Assembly: GCF_008831285.2 (NCBI RefSeq)
Contig: NC_045139.1
Coordinates: forward strand, 17,032,354 to 17,096,353
DNA length: 64,000 bases
Direction: 5' to 3'
Source of the DNA: Nymphaea colorata
Lineage: Eukaryota > Streptophyta > Magnoliopsida > Nymphaeales > Nymphaeaceae
In this document: positions 13,389 to 24,100 of the stretch, piece after piece
Layout of the letters: every line of letters starts with the position of its first letter
Numbering within the stretch: position 1 is the first letter of the stretch
Notes under the pieces: generated by a model
Databases searched by the model: none
What the model was told of the DNA's origin: nothing
The model's input: only the letters and a program-made list of their open reading frames with translations
Translations under genes and position numbers: made by a program

Positions 13389-14077
13389 TAACAAGAAAGC
13401 AAGACAAATTTGTTTGATGAAGGTCAGCTCAATGGATAATGCTTCCTGAATAACAAATCCAGTCACAATTTACTGCATCAGTATTTTTTGTTTAAGAAAT
13501 GGCAGGTAGCAACAATGAATACACTCGAATATAGTGCAACGAAGAAACAGGGAAGGTCTGCCTTCCAGTTGCCAACCGCACCCTGAAAGAAAGCAGACTT
13601 GGTCCTCCCCTCCTCATAACAATTAAAAGAAAGAGAGAAGGAAGCAGCAGCCATAACTTCTCATTCCCTATTGTCACTGCCGGCACGTGCAGCCACAAAA
13701 AACTACAAGGGGAAGACTAAGCAAGAAGAAGGGTGCAACCTTTTCTCAATGGCGGGGCTGCCTCACCAGCATCAATAAGCCGAATAAATCAGACAGACAA
13801 TTAAATTAATAAAATAAATTATGAAGAAAAGAAAGATGGAAAGCAAGCTCATCCTCGCCGGAAACAGCCAGCATCACAACAGCTTCCCTCCCACCACCAC
13901 CACCCCCCCCCCCAAAAAAAAAAGAAAATGGAGAGCATCGTTTCCTCTTTCAATAATATTCTGGGTTTTTCCTTCATTCTAGTGTTCTATTCTTCTTTTT
14001 CTTCTTTTGTTTCTCTTACACTCTGGTATACGCATCCATCATCACGTGTTCACCCATCCACCCCCGCATTTCATTTT
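13389..14077. other. upstream region of the CCCH/RING gene and left flank of the viral insert
   Basis: It holds the presumed 5' UTR and promoter of the minus-strand CCCH/RING gene. A C-run followed by an A-run at 13903-13923 may mark the left junction of the pararetroviral insert. The T-rich stretch 13928-14077 directly before the primer-binding site could be the end of the viral pregenome rather than host DNA. Confidence 0.4.
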
Positions 14078-14089
14078 TGGTATCAGAGC
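14078..14089 (+). other. tRNA-Met primer-binding site
   Basis: The 12-base TGGTATCAGAGC is complementary to the 3' end of plant initiator tRNA-Met and would prime minus-strand synthesis in an active element. No flanking LTR was found, consistent with a pararetrovirus. Confidence 0.8.
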
Positions 14090-14288
14090 CTGACATTTAC
14101 AAGTAAGTGTAGATTTTCTAGTTTCTGTTATCCTTTCTTTTAGGTGTTTTTGGTTCAAAGTTTAGTTGGCAAACAATCTTTGTTAAAGACCCAGGTCAAA
14201 GAGGCAGTGGGTAAGCCCTCGAGAACGACCATAGGTTGCGCACAGGTTTTTTTTTTGCAAACTAAACCTAAAATCCTAAACCCTTGCA

Positions 14289-14900
14289 GTCAAGATAGGA
14301 GAAATTCAGAAAGTCCTCTCTGCTCTTGCAGATGTCCAGGCACAACTTCTGTCTCTTGAAAACCATCTTCTGAAATTAGAAACCCAAGTCGGCAATCTCT
14401 CAAACCTAGTCTCCCAAACCAAACCTATAACCACAGCTATACACTCAAAACCCCCTTTCCAAAATCTAGTATTGAGTCATCTAGTATCCCTAGAAAATCG
14501 AACCCAAACCATAGAAACCAAGATCCTACAAGTTCAGAGGCAACTCTCATGAACGATAATCTTGCGATTAAAAGGGCTCTTTCGATTACAAATGCTCTCG
14601 AGCCCCCTTCAGTCGCATACGTCAAGCCTTCTGAGAACTCATCAGTCGGAGCTGCAACATCTGCTTTAATCAAGTAGAACAATACATTGATCCAGCTGGT
14701 TACTCAAGTAATTGACAACTAGATACAACTAGCAGCCAAGCTTGCGGATCTTTCTTCCCAAATCAAGACCACAACTGCAAAAGAAAATACTCTATCAGAC
14801 TCTCTGATAGACGAGCTCGGAAAGAAGTTTAAAGACCTTTCCATCAGCAAACCAGTCGAGAAGAAAGGAAAATTGCACGTCGTTACAGATCCTTATTCTA
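14289..14900 (+). pseudogene. coiled-coil-like viral leader ORFs, broken
   Basis: Reading frames here encode Leu/Gln/Ser-rich heptad-like sequence, typical of the small coiled-coil virion-associated and N-terminal segments of badna-type viruses. The first frame stops near 14551. A second, in another frame, has two internal stops near 14674 and 14718 before it runs into a Lys-rich segment at 14860-14935. Identification rests on position and composition, not on a clear match. Confidence 0.45.
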
Positions 14901-14909
14901 TCCTCAAGG

Positions 14910-16013
14910 ATGAAAAGAAGAGAATCAAGGATGGATCGACGACCGTCAGTTAGCTCCACTCAAACTCAAGCCTCAACATCACAACCCGAGTTTGAGGACC
15001 AAATCCGAGACTACCGAAGCAGCCAAAGAAGGCGCCACAACTTCCAGAGAAGAGTAAATTCTCTAATCAGGCGTAACTACAGGGAAGTTCTGGAGGAACA
15101 ACTGCAACCAGAACAGCAGCTGAGTATATCCCTAAGAGAACGAGCAAATATGGTACCGGCAGAGGCACTATACGCCTCACGAAGCAATACTAGCCAACAT
15201 CGTGTCTACCAACACTTATCAGAAGAGGCCATATCATGTCTTGACGAACAGCAGGTAGACCGGCCATTCATCCAACCGGAAAGCTACCAGGCACTCAACA
15301 GGAGTGGCTTCCGGTTCATCCACATCGGACTTGCGCAAGTCCGACTACAGATCCTGCACAGAAGGGACGAAGGCACACAAGCCTTAGTCATCTTCCGCGA
15401 TAACAGGTGGCAAAACGACCAAGCAATTTTTGCCACCATGGAGGTAGATTTGTCACGGGGGAACCATATCATATTCATAGTCCCGGACACAATCATGACC
15501 TTAGGCGACTTCTACCGCCACTTCCAAATCTCCATCCAAACCAGAGGATACACCAACTTGAGGAACGGAGAAGCAAATTTAATCCTTACAAGATGATTAA
15601 TTGAAAGGCTATCAAATACACCAAATATGGCGTTTGCATACCAAATTAGTCACGTCACTGACTATTTGGCCAACCACGGTGTAACGGCCATTCCAGGAAG
15701 GAGGCTGAATGTACAGGATATGCAGGGCCTCAACTGGATCATCCGGCCCTCAACGACGTCCACGCCCATGCAACCAACAGAGATGGAATCAACCAACTTG
15801 ATTGATGGACGCATTTCTATTCGGTTCGCCGAATACCAACCTGCTCCCGAAGATGACGATGAAATCACGGAGCATACCGCATTGGTCCTCCTCGACAATG
15901 ATATATGGTACCGGCAGAGGTACTATACACCTCACAAAGCAATACAAGCCAACATCGTGTCTACCAACACTTATCAGAAGAGGCCATATCATGTCTTGAC
16001 GAACAGCAGGTAG
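14910..16013 (+). pseudogene. movement-protein-like region of a pararetroviral polyprotein, broken
   Basis: The frame 14910-15596 encodes 228 residues. After an Arg/Gln-rich start it holds the conserved movement-protein blocks of badna-type polyproteins, for example RERANMVPAE, VRLQILHRR, ATMEVDLSRG and SIQTRGY. A single in-frame TGA at 15594-15596 interrupts it, and the same frame resumes and contains 15627-16013, which carries an AIPGR motif and an IIRPS motif of the same family. From about 15903 the sequence is a duplicate of an earlier segment read out of its original frame. In a virus this protein would support cell-to-cell movement; this copy cannot make a complete one. Confidence 0.75.
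15148..15362 (+). repeat. direct repeat copy 1 (215 bases) inside the viral fragment
   Basis: This piece of the movement-protein region recurs at 15903-16117. It starts at ATATGGTACCGGCAGAGG and ends at CCTGCACAGA. Confidence 0.95.
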
Positions 16014-16117
16014 ACCGGCCATTCATCCAACCGGAAAGCTACCAGGCACTCAACAGGAGTGGCTTCCGGTTCATCCACATCGGACTTGCGCAAGTCCGAC
16101 TACAGATCCTGCACAGA
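15903..16117 (+). repeat. direct repeat copy 2 (215 bases) inside the viral fragment
   Basis: Copy 2 differs from copy 1 at four positions, all within the first 55 bases; the remaining 160 are identical by eye. It is followed directly by TAAGTCAATGACATAAGTCA, unlike the continuation of copy 1. Confidence 0.95.
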
Positions 16118-16330
16118 TAAGTCAATGACATAAGTCATCTCTCTCTGTCTCTTTCAACCCTTACCTTTTCTCATTCACAGCCTTGAATGTGTATACTGAA
16201 CTCAAAACAACCATATGTTGAAAGCCCTCAACTCATTAAATAAGATAAATCTTCTTTGTCACTCCCCAACTCTAAGCCCAATCCCTCGCCCTTTTTTGGC
16301 TATAAACCCCACATGTAAACATTCAAAAAA
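16118..16330 (+). promoter_or_regulatory. possible viral-type promoter segment
   Basis: Directly after the duplication is TGACATAAGTCA (about 16126-16137), an as-1-like motif of the sort found in pararetroviral promoters. A TATAAACC at about 16301 follows, then A-rich sequence. Motif spacing is longer than in known viral promoters and the segment could equally be host DNA. Confidence 0.25.
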
Positions 16331-17001
16331 AAAAAAAGAAAAATATTCATTCACAACGGAAGTATGAAAAATCCTTACTCCAATTGCAAGGAAAGCCTTG
16401 CCCTCCCTTAGGTTGCAAACCTCTAAGTTGGTTTAGGATAACAAGCAACAGGGTAACCAAGAAAATAAAAAGGAAGAGTGTGATCGACCAACTTGGTAGA
16501 GGCAACCCTTGTGGGAGAAGATGGTGATACGGCAACTTTCAACCAGCTCTGGTATGCAATATAATGCTGCCAGAGGATGTTGCAGATAGCGGAACTGGTG
16601 CTGAAAAGTGAGAGTAAGTGTCGATTATCAAATGAGAGAGAAGGTGGGATGATCTGCGAAAAGTCTAAGATTGCACTCATCTATTGATCATTTTATAAAT
16701 GGATGCTTAGTTTTAAAACATTTACATCTCACAGTAAGGTTAACAAAGTACTCTTCACAAAGCTGCAATTATGACTGGTACTAATAGAAAATGTTATGTG
16801 ATGCCAAAAGAAAATAACTTACTGCCAATTTTTTTGGCAGTTGTTATTTCTCCTCCTTTAGATGGTGTTTGTTAATTAAGGATCTGATAATTGATATCCT
16901 ATGATAGTGTTTAGCATTTGTTTGCCAAATTTAAGACAATGTGTCCACCTTGTCTAGCATTTGTTTGAACCATGAAACAGTCATGTTGAACATATGTTTT
17001 A

Positions 17002-17049
<48 letters not shown>

Positions 17050-19400
17050 CCCACCCCCCTTTTTTTCGTGCACACGTATGGACATACAAATGACCTAAAA
17101 TCAACAATCTCAGCACCACATAACATTGGCACTCTATTCAATATGTGGTGAAAAATGCAAGGGCCTTTAAATGTGTGAGACCCTTACTAGTAGTATACAA
17201 AAATCAAATGTAGTATGTTGACAGATAACGTGGAAGTTGGTGCCATTACTATCACAAGCACATTATCAGATGAATAAGCATGGATTCGTGCACACCTATG
17301 AAGGTTGTTGAGCTACGTGTGACTGTGTCAAACCCTGGCTTGTTCTAGATGTCAGGCATTGGATGGATAGGTTTAGATACCACTGACTTCTCTATACAAT
17401 ATCACTGGAAGATCCTAATAATTGAGAAACACAACTACTTCGTGACAACCACTATGAGCTATTCAATTAAATTTATTAGACAGATCATAGTAGTTTTCAT
17501 TGGATTATCACGAGTCATACATATACACATACATACATACATACATGCATGCATATATACATACATGTATAGAAACTGATTTGTACATTCTCTTCAGTGG
17601 ATAAATGTGCCAATTGCTAAGGGAACAAAAAAATCAGCTATAACTTACCAAAGCAACCATACATATCACATCTATATGGTTAATTTTGATTAAAACGTTA
17701 CAGCATATACATTGAGATTTAAGGGGCACCACACAAAGTCTCTTACAAAAGCTTTAACTGAAATTCAGATAAAATTGCCTACCAATTCTAGAGGCATAAG
17801 CATCAACACACTAGATGTTGGGAGATGAAATTATACTACAAAAAAAAGGTGAAGTTAAGAAACAAAAGACCCAAGTATGAAAAAGTAATACGGAAATATT
17901 TTATCAAGTGCTCACAATATGTGTTATGAAAGACCATATATATCTGATTTTTTCTCGTACAACTCCAATAAGAGCCTCAAGTTCTGTTTTTCCAAATGTG
18001 TAAAATATTTGCCTACTTACATGTCATCTTTGTCTAAGTTGAATGCTAGCCTTCCACTGTCATAAAAATCATGTAACAAATATCCAAATTTCTTGCATAT
18101 TCTTTACCAAAAAAGTCATCATCTTCTAGAAACAACAAAAATCATGAGGAAGCACGTAAAACCTCCAATACATGCTTTCCCATCAAAGTTTGTAGTGTAC
18201 ATTCTTTTAGATCCAGATGGGTTCAATTTTATTGTAGTTTTTAGTAGTCATCAAGTCTGCAAGATGTACATTATAACTTCTAATTGAGCTCTACATTGTC
18301 AGGATATGTACATGAAGTAATTTGGTTGACCTCAAAACCATGGGATTTGCTATGCAAAGATCATGTTCTTTTGGAGTTTCTGTTTGCCGCGAAATTGGAA
18401 AACTATTTTACTGATTGTCAATTCATGAAGTTCTACTCTTGACATCTCGTTTATTTTGATGAGGAGGTGCCAAAGGACTACATTCACTTTTCTTGAAGGT
18501 GCTATAAATGGACCCCAATTTTCATGCAGGAGCGTTGCTCCTAGGTGATTTGTGGGCATTAAGTCACCTTGATTTACTTGGTGAATCTCATGCTTACAAA
18601 TCAAACCTTCACATTCTTTATTTATAAAGCTGCACGGCTCATGTTAAACCTCATACGGGCCCTTCATCTATGTGGAACTTTTTTATACTGGTGGAGCTAT
18701 ATTACTGAATAAAGCATGGTGAGAAGTTTGATTTGTGAGAGAGGCCATTACGTTATTTAAAAGGTCATGAATTTGAAAACTTGGCTACATAATACATGTT
18801 ATTGAATAAATTTGAAATGATCAAATTCTATGATGAAATCAGGATGACATAACAATTCTTATTTAACTAATCTACTGCATCAGTAGAATAGTTCAATTTC
18901 AGATGCAACCACTGTTTCCTAATGACAAACGATACACTTAATAATAAACACCGAAATCCATATATGATGCAACAATAACTTCATCGCTATAAGGATAACA
19001 CAAATAATGAGAAACCCCGTGAAAGGATAAAATTTGGCTAAATTATCATATGCAAGGGTTAGATGACAGAAAATTTCAGTTAGGAACTAAATTTCTCCCC
19101 TAGTTGAGCAGCACTCTGTTGGCATCAAAGCAGCAATGAAATGAGTACAAAAGATGTTCTTCCATAACAATGTTGGGAAACTACCTGTCCATAGAATCAC
19201 AGTTCGGGCGTTTCTATCACTAAATTAAGTCCACTAAAAAGCTCAATTCGCATGAGTTGAAACAAAAAATGATCGACATCCATCAGAAAACTCGGGAAAC
19301 AGGCTACAATCAGCAATATATGGCAAATGAAAAGTGAAATAGATAAATCTATTGTAATATAAGTTCCCTGCCAGAGAAGGCAGTACGCCCTTTCGGCCGC
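16331..19400. other. intergenic, no gene recognised
   Basis: AT-rich DNA between the viral insert and the TRM6 promoter side. Short frames at 16347-16680 (minus) have no recognised match. It holds a (CT)n run and a CATA-type run (separate entry and about 17521-17560). Confidence 0.4.
17004..17047. repeat. (CT)n microsatellite
   Basis: About 22 CT units. An open frame of Arg-Glu repeats on the minus strand is only a translation of this array. Confidence 0.95.
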
Positions 19401-19421
19401 AGCGCAGATAGAGGGGGATTT

Positions 19422-19550
19422 GGGGCTGCCTTCGCAACCCCGTGGTGGTAGCAGAGAGAGGGAGATTTGGGGATGCCTTCGCATCCCCAGGATGGTAGCA
19501 GAGAAAGAGAGATAGAGAGAAAGAGATTAGGGGCTGCTGTTACAGCCCCT
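19422..19550. repeat. three successive hairpin-forming palindromes
   Basis: The palindromes are GGGGCTGCCTTCGCAACCCC (19422-19441, one mismatch in an 8-base stem), GGGGATGCCTTCGCATCCCC (19469-19488, perfect 8-base stem, CTTC loop) and AGGGGCTG-CTGTTA-CAGCCCCT (19529-19550, perfect 8-base stem). Each is preceded by a GAGATT-type purine stretch; the first two are embedded in a tandem unit of about 47 bases. The region to about 19740 is GC- and GA-rich. Confidence 0.9.
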
Positions 19551-20462
19551 GACCACCGAAGAAGGACGCGGCAAGAGATAGGGACACTAACCTGCCAACG
19601 GCGACGACAGATAAAGACAGAAGCTGCCCTCGCCCTTTCCCGCCGCAAGAGAGAGAGCGCGCAGTCGGGTTACCTGCGAGAGAGACGACTGAGAGAGACT
19701 GCAGCCCGAGTGCGCGCGCGCGAGAGAGAGAGAGAGAGGAAATTGATGAAATGCAGTGCGTACGAGAACGGGGGGAGATGGGAGCACGAAAAGTTCTGTG
19801 AATCTGTGGGACGGGCGGTTCTGAAAGGGATCGGAAAAACTGGAACGCGCTGTTCTCATTTGCTGCCAAACGCGTTTAGGAACTCTGGATGAACATGAAC
19901 GTTTCTTTACATTTCTTGTGGTTTTCCCTTCTTTCATTCGTATTTGTGAACAATCAATTGAACAAGTTTTGATTTGATAAAATAAAATAAACTAATTATT
20001 GGCAAAATGTTGTAATTTCCTAGTTATCTTTATTAACGCGATAGATTTCTGTAATGGAATTCACCTCAAATATAGTGAGTACATCAACAAAATTATTTTT
20101 TTGTATTTAACATTATCGAAAGACAACGTGATAGTGGTTGTAAAATATAGGAGTTTGTCAAGTCAAGAACCTGTGAATAATGTTAATGACATTGTTTTAA
20201 TGCAATAAATTAAATTTATATATCTACACATGCAACATACTATTGTAGTAGCTTTCGAACCTCACGAACGCTTATTAATTACGTTATATGTGGAAGCATG
20301 GGAATGGCATGATGTGGGGAAATAAATAACAAACGTAATTGAACCATGCGTTTTCATTGGTTCAATCTTAGCATGAGTTGTAAATAAAATTTCACACAAG
20401 ACATACTTGCTTTGAACAACAGCATACTTGATGTAACATGACATTATATATATATATATATG

Positions 20463-20740
20463 GCAGCCGTTGGATGTTGCTGAATGAAATTTAATATAAG
20501 AATACGTCGTTAAAAATCCAAAAAATGGCTGCTAAAAGGTTTGAAAGAAAGTAGTCCATAAAAAACTATTGCTAAATGCTAATGCACACATGTAGATTTT
20601 CAAAGAGGTTGAAATCTGCCCGCTGTTGAATGTTGTGGCCTTGTGGGATAATTTTTTTACAAAAACGCGTTGCTAAAAAATCCAAAAACTGCTGCTAAAA
20701 GGTTTGAAGTAAAGTATTAAAACAAAAACGGTTGCTCAAG
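20463..20740. repeat. imperfect tandem duplication, about 160-base unit
   Basis: Two diverged copies share CGTTGNTAAAAATCCAAAAA followed by GCTGCTAAAAGGTTTGAA (at about 20504 and 20670), each preceded by a GTTGNATGTTG stretch. It looks like transposon-derived or simple duplicated DNA in the TRM6 upstream region. Confidence 0.65.
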
Positions 20741-21145
20741 CACCTATTACATCGTTTCCAAAGAAGGATTTAAAAAAAAAAAATCACCTGGCAACACGAC
20801 CGCTTTCAATTCCCCTTCGTGTATAATATTGTTGTAAAGATTTTCATATCATATGCAAAAGATTTTTCATATCGTGACTAATGTTGGAGCTTCTACCAAG
20901 TGCAGCGGATCGAGGAAAAAGTTTTTGAGTGTCGGAGAGAACAATCAAGATCATGGACTCGGGTAGGTTGACAACGGACGTTAAGATCTGACCCATTCGT
21001 ACGAGTACCCGCGCGGAACAGAACGTCCACTCGTGCAGGTCAGTCCAAGAAGTGGAGGGAACTCTCTCTCGCGGCATAACTCCCAGTCTCTAAAACCCTA
21101 CACCTCTTTCCCGCTCCCTCCATCTCCTTCTCTGCAATTCAGAGA

Positions 21146-24100
21146 ATGGCGGAAGATGCTCCACAACAGCGAGACCCACGCACCGCTTGGGAAGGATGCA
21201 GCGTCTTACTCGACATCAATGATGGAGATCGGCTTGTCTTTGCTCGCCTCACTCCCTCCTCGTACGTGTCTTTCTCTCTGTCAGAATCATCATCAGTTTA
21301 TTGTTCTCGTCGTTATATGTATATCCACGATTAACCGAACTACGACCTGTTGGAGACTGGAGTGTTTTCGTTCTTTTTTGTTTAACGATCGAGCGTGTGT
21401 TTTACAGTACACTGAAAATCGGGAACAAGAAGTGCTCGCTGGGGCCATTGATCGGATGCCCGTTCGGTTCGCTCTTCCGGCTAGAAGTTGGGCCCTCCGG
21501 CGCCTTCCTTTCTCGGGATTCCTCTAGTTCGGCAGGTCCGGTTCCTTCGCTGAATTCGTTTCGTTTCACAACTTTGGAAGTTTACATGTATTATTACTCG
21601 CAAATCATGTCTCTTACTTTATCCATGTTGTTTATATATACTATGTGTACATGCACTTATTTATGTAGTTGCACACAGCATAAAATACCAATTGTGGATG
21701 TGCATGTATATGTATATGGTTAATATGGTTAACAGATGCTGCACCCTTCTGGTGATGTTTCTGCAAAAGTGTTACTATGGCATTCAGATGTCTCTTAAAT
21801 CAGTTGTTGATAATTTGATATAACTGGTGTACAGTCTCTTATATATATAAGCAATTTTATTTGTCTATATTTTTGAACTTTTTTTTTACAAGTTTTATTA
21901 AATAAAATAGGGGAGGAGAGAGAGAAGAGGGAAAAAGAAAGAGGAAAAGATAGAAGAAAAAAAAAAGAGAAAAGAAGAATTGGTGCGGCCAGGAGCACCT
22001 CGACTCGGTTTGACCGAGCCACACTCGCGCCCACACCTGCACCCAAGTTGATGTGGGTGCGCCACCATATTTGGTGCACCCATGTGACTTAGCTGCAAAA
22101 ATTGGCAGTACTTACCCTTTTAGTTTTAAATTGTATATATGTGAGAGTCCGAGACCTTCTTGAAAGCATTTTCCTTTCTTACCTCAAGGCTAAAATCTAC
22201 GTTTTTATGTGAACTGCTGTGACTGTATAGTGTATACCTATGGCTGTTTTTTTGTTTTTCATGTACTTTTTAATTCTTTTGTATTTTAAATAATATATTC
22301 TGAAATAAGTCTTACAGTTACGATACATATTCATTTGATTACTTCAATGGTACTTGATTACTTGCACAGTTGCACTATCTTTTCTATGATCAGCCACCTC
22401 ATATTTGTTTTATATTCTTTTCTGTGATAAGCAGCTGTCTGTAGTATTTCTTGTTTGATTGGCACAGGTAGTCAATTACAAGAAAAAAACAATTTATTGT
22501 TAAACAATGAAACTAGGGACAATAGATCATTAGTGGACAACAACAAAGCACAAGCACTCTCTGGTGAAGATATAGATGCCTTGCGCAGGTAACATTATTT
22601 TCTGCATGCACAGTCATCCTTTTTGCCCCAGTTTCATGCTGAACCACAGCTTATTTTATTCTTTATTTATTTTAACTATATTTTGATGTTTTGTGAAACT
22701 AAATGAATTTTGCGGGTGCAAAAGCATTTTTTTGGCTTTCTGCATTGTCGCATGTGGTGGCAGTTGTTGGTGGTGTGTCTAATCATGCACGTTGAAATTC
22801 TCTTATATATCTTCCACATATTGGTGAATCCTTCACTGCAACTTTTGAAGCTATTCATGGAAGGGGGTTTTGTCAGTCTATTTTATGGTTGATCAAGAAG
22901 TCAAAAACAGTTCTTGTATCTGTGCGCACTGGCAAAAGTCCTTTCTATTAGCAGTTGTTACTTGCATACGATGGATATCAAGAAATTGTCTTGGTGTCCA
23001 CCAAAAGGGTTAGTTCTGCAAGTGGTACAGGTTGACCAATGGTAGGAGGATAAAAAAAAGCTCTTAGTTAATGCTTACAGATGAGCAGGATGGGAGTGGA
23101 AGCTGCAAACTGCTCTCATGCACATGTGCCCCCAAACCTACAACTCTTTTTATTTTAGTACGTGATGGAATCTCACTGAGGTCACTTTCAAGTAACAAGT
23201 CTAACAACAGAAGGGCCAATCACTATTTGAATTTAGGGAAAGAACTGTTAGACAGTATCCTGATAAAGATAAGGGATATTCTTCCCAACATGAGAAGGTT
23301 GTTGCTATCAATGAGGAAAGCTGGTGCATTAAAAAACAACTTCTATCAGGCTAGATTGCAATGATGATAATAGCAAGGGGAAACAAACTGATAAAAATAT
23401 ATCTTGCTGAAATCTCCCTGTATCAAGGGTTCATGATTGTCTCTCCTTGAAATCAGCTATAGATTGATTACTTCAATGCTGAATGGAGCTCCCCATGCAT
23501 GAGTCGAGTGGGTGAGGATTGTGGATGTAGAAGTTCTGTCTGAAGTCTGAAGTCTGAACCATGTGAAACTGTCTATTCTATGATTTCTTTCCTGTTTGTT
23601 AAGGGCACCTTGGAAATTTGGAATGTTCAAGTTCGATGTTAAAGCTGACGCACGAAAATGAGACCATTGCATTGTGGAGCAACCATTTGCGAAAAGGATA
23701 TGTAAAATAGATATTGGAGGCAAAATATAGGAGACTTTCAGTTGTAGGTTGCTGGCAACCAATATGAAGGCTTTAAAATTACTAGAGCAAAACAGGTTAA
23801 ATGATAGTTCTACAGCTGGTTGGTCATGACTCATTAGGAACACTGAAAAAGGCTGCAGGCTAGAAGAATTGAGAAATTCCTTCTGTAAAGTTTGGGATGC
23901 TACAAAATCAAAGTGGACAGCCTCTTTACCTCACTTCTCTCAAAAGTATGAAGGTACAACTTTCGCTTTCAAGTGGCAAATCTAACACTTTAAAGGTTGA
24001 CCTGCATTTGCAAGTAACGTGGAAAGCTATTGTTTATCTGAATGCTGGGGGTCAAAGTTTAATTTTGTTCCCATCATTATGGCAAATTTTTAGGATGTAC

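Larger units (their letters stand above)
14078..16117 (+). mobile_element. endogenous pararetrovirus fragment (Caulimoviridae, badnavirus-like)
   Basis: The fragment begins with TGGTATCAGAGC, the initiator-tRNA-Met primer-binding site used by plant pararetroviruses and many LTR elements. About 0.2 kb later come coiled-coil-like frames, then a movement-protein-like region that resembles the N-terminal part of the badnavirus polyprotein. No capsid, protease, reverse transcriptase or RNase H follows; the insert is cut short and ends in a duplicated piece of itself. Frames are broken by stops, so it is non-functional. A Copia element would share the primer site but not the movement domain. Genus is uncertain (badnavirus, tungrovirus or an unassigned endogenous clade). 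Confidence 0.8.

Noticed and set aside
14078-14089. Primer-binding site as evidence of a Copia LTR retrotransposon
   Set aside because: No LTR pair, gag zinc knuckle or integrase was found; the movement-protein-like region fits a pararetrovirus better.
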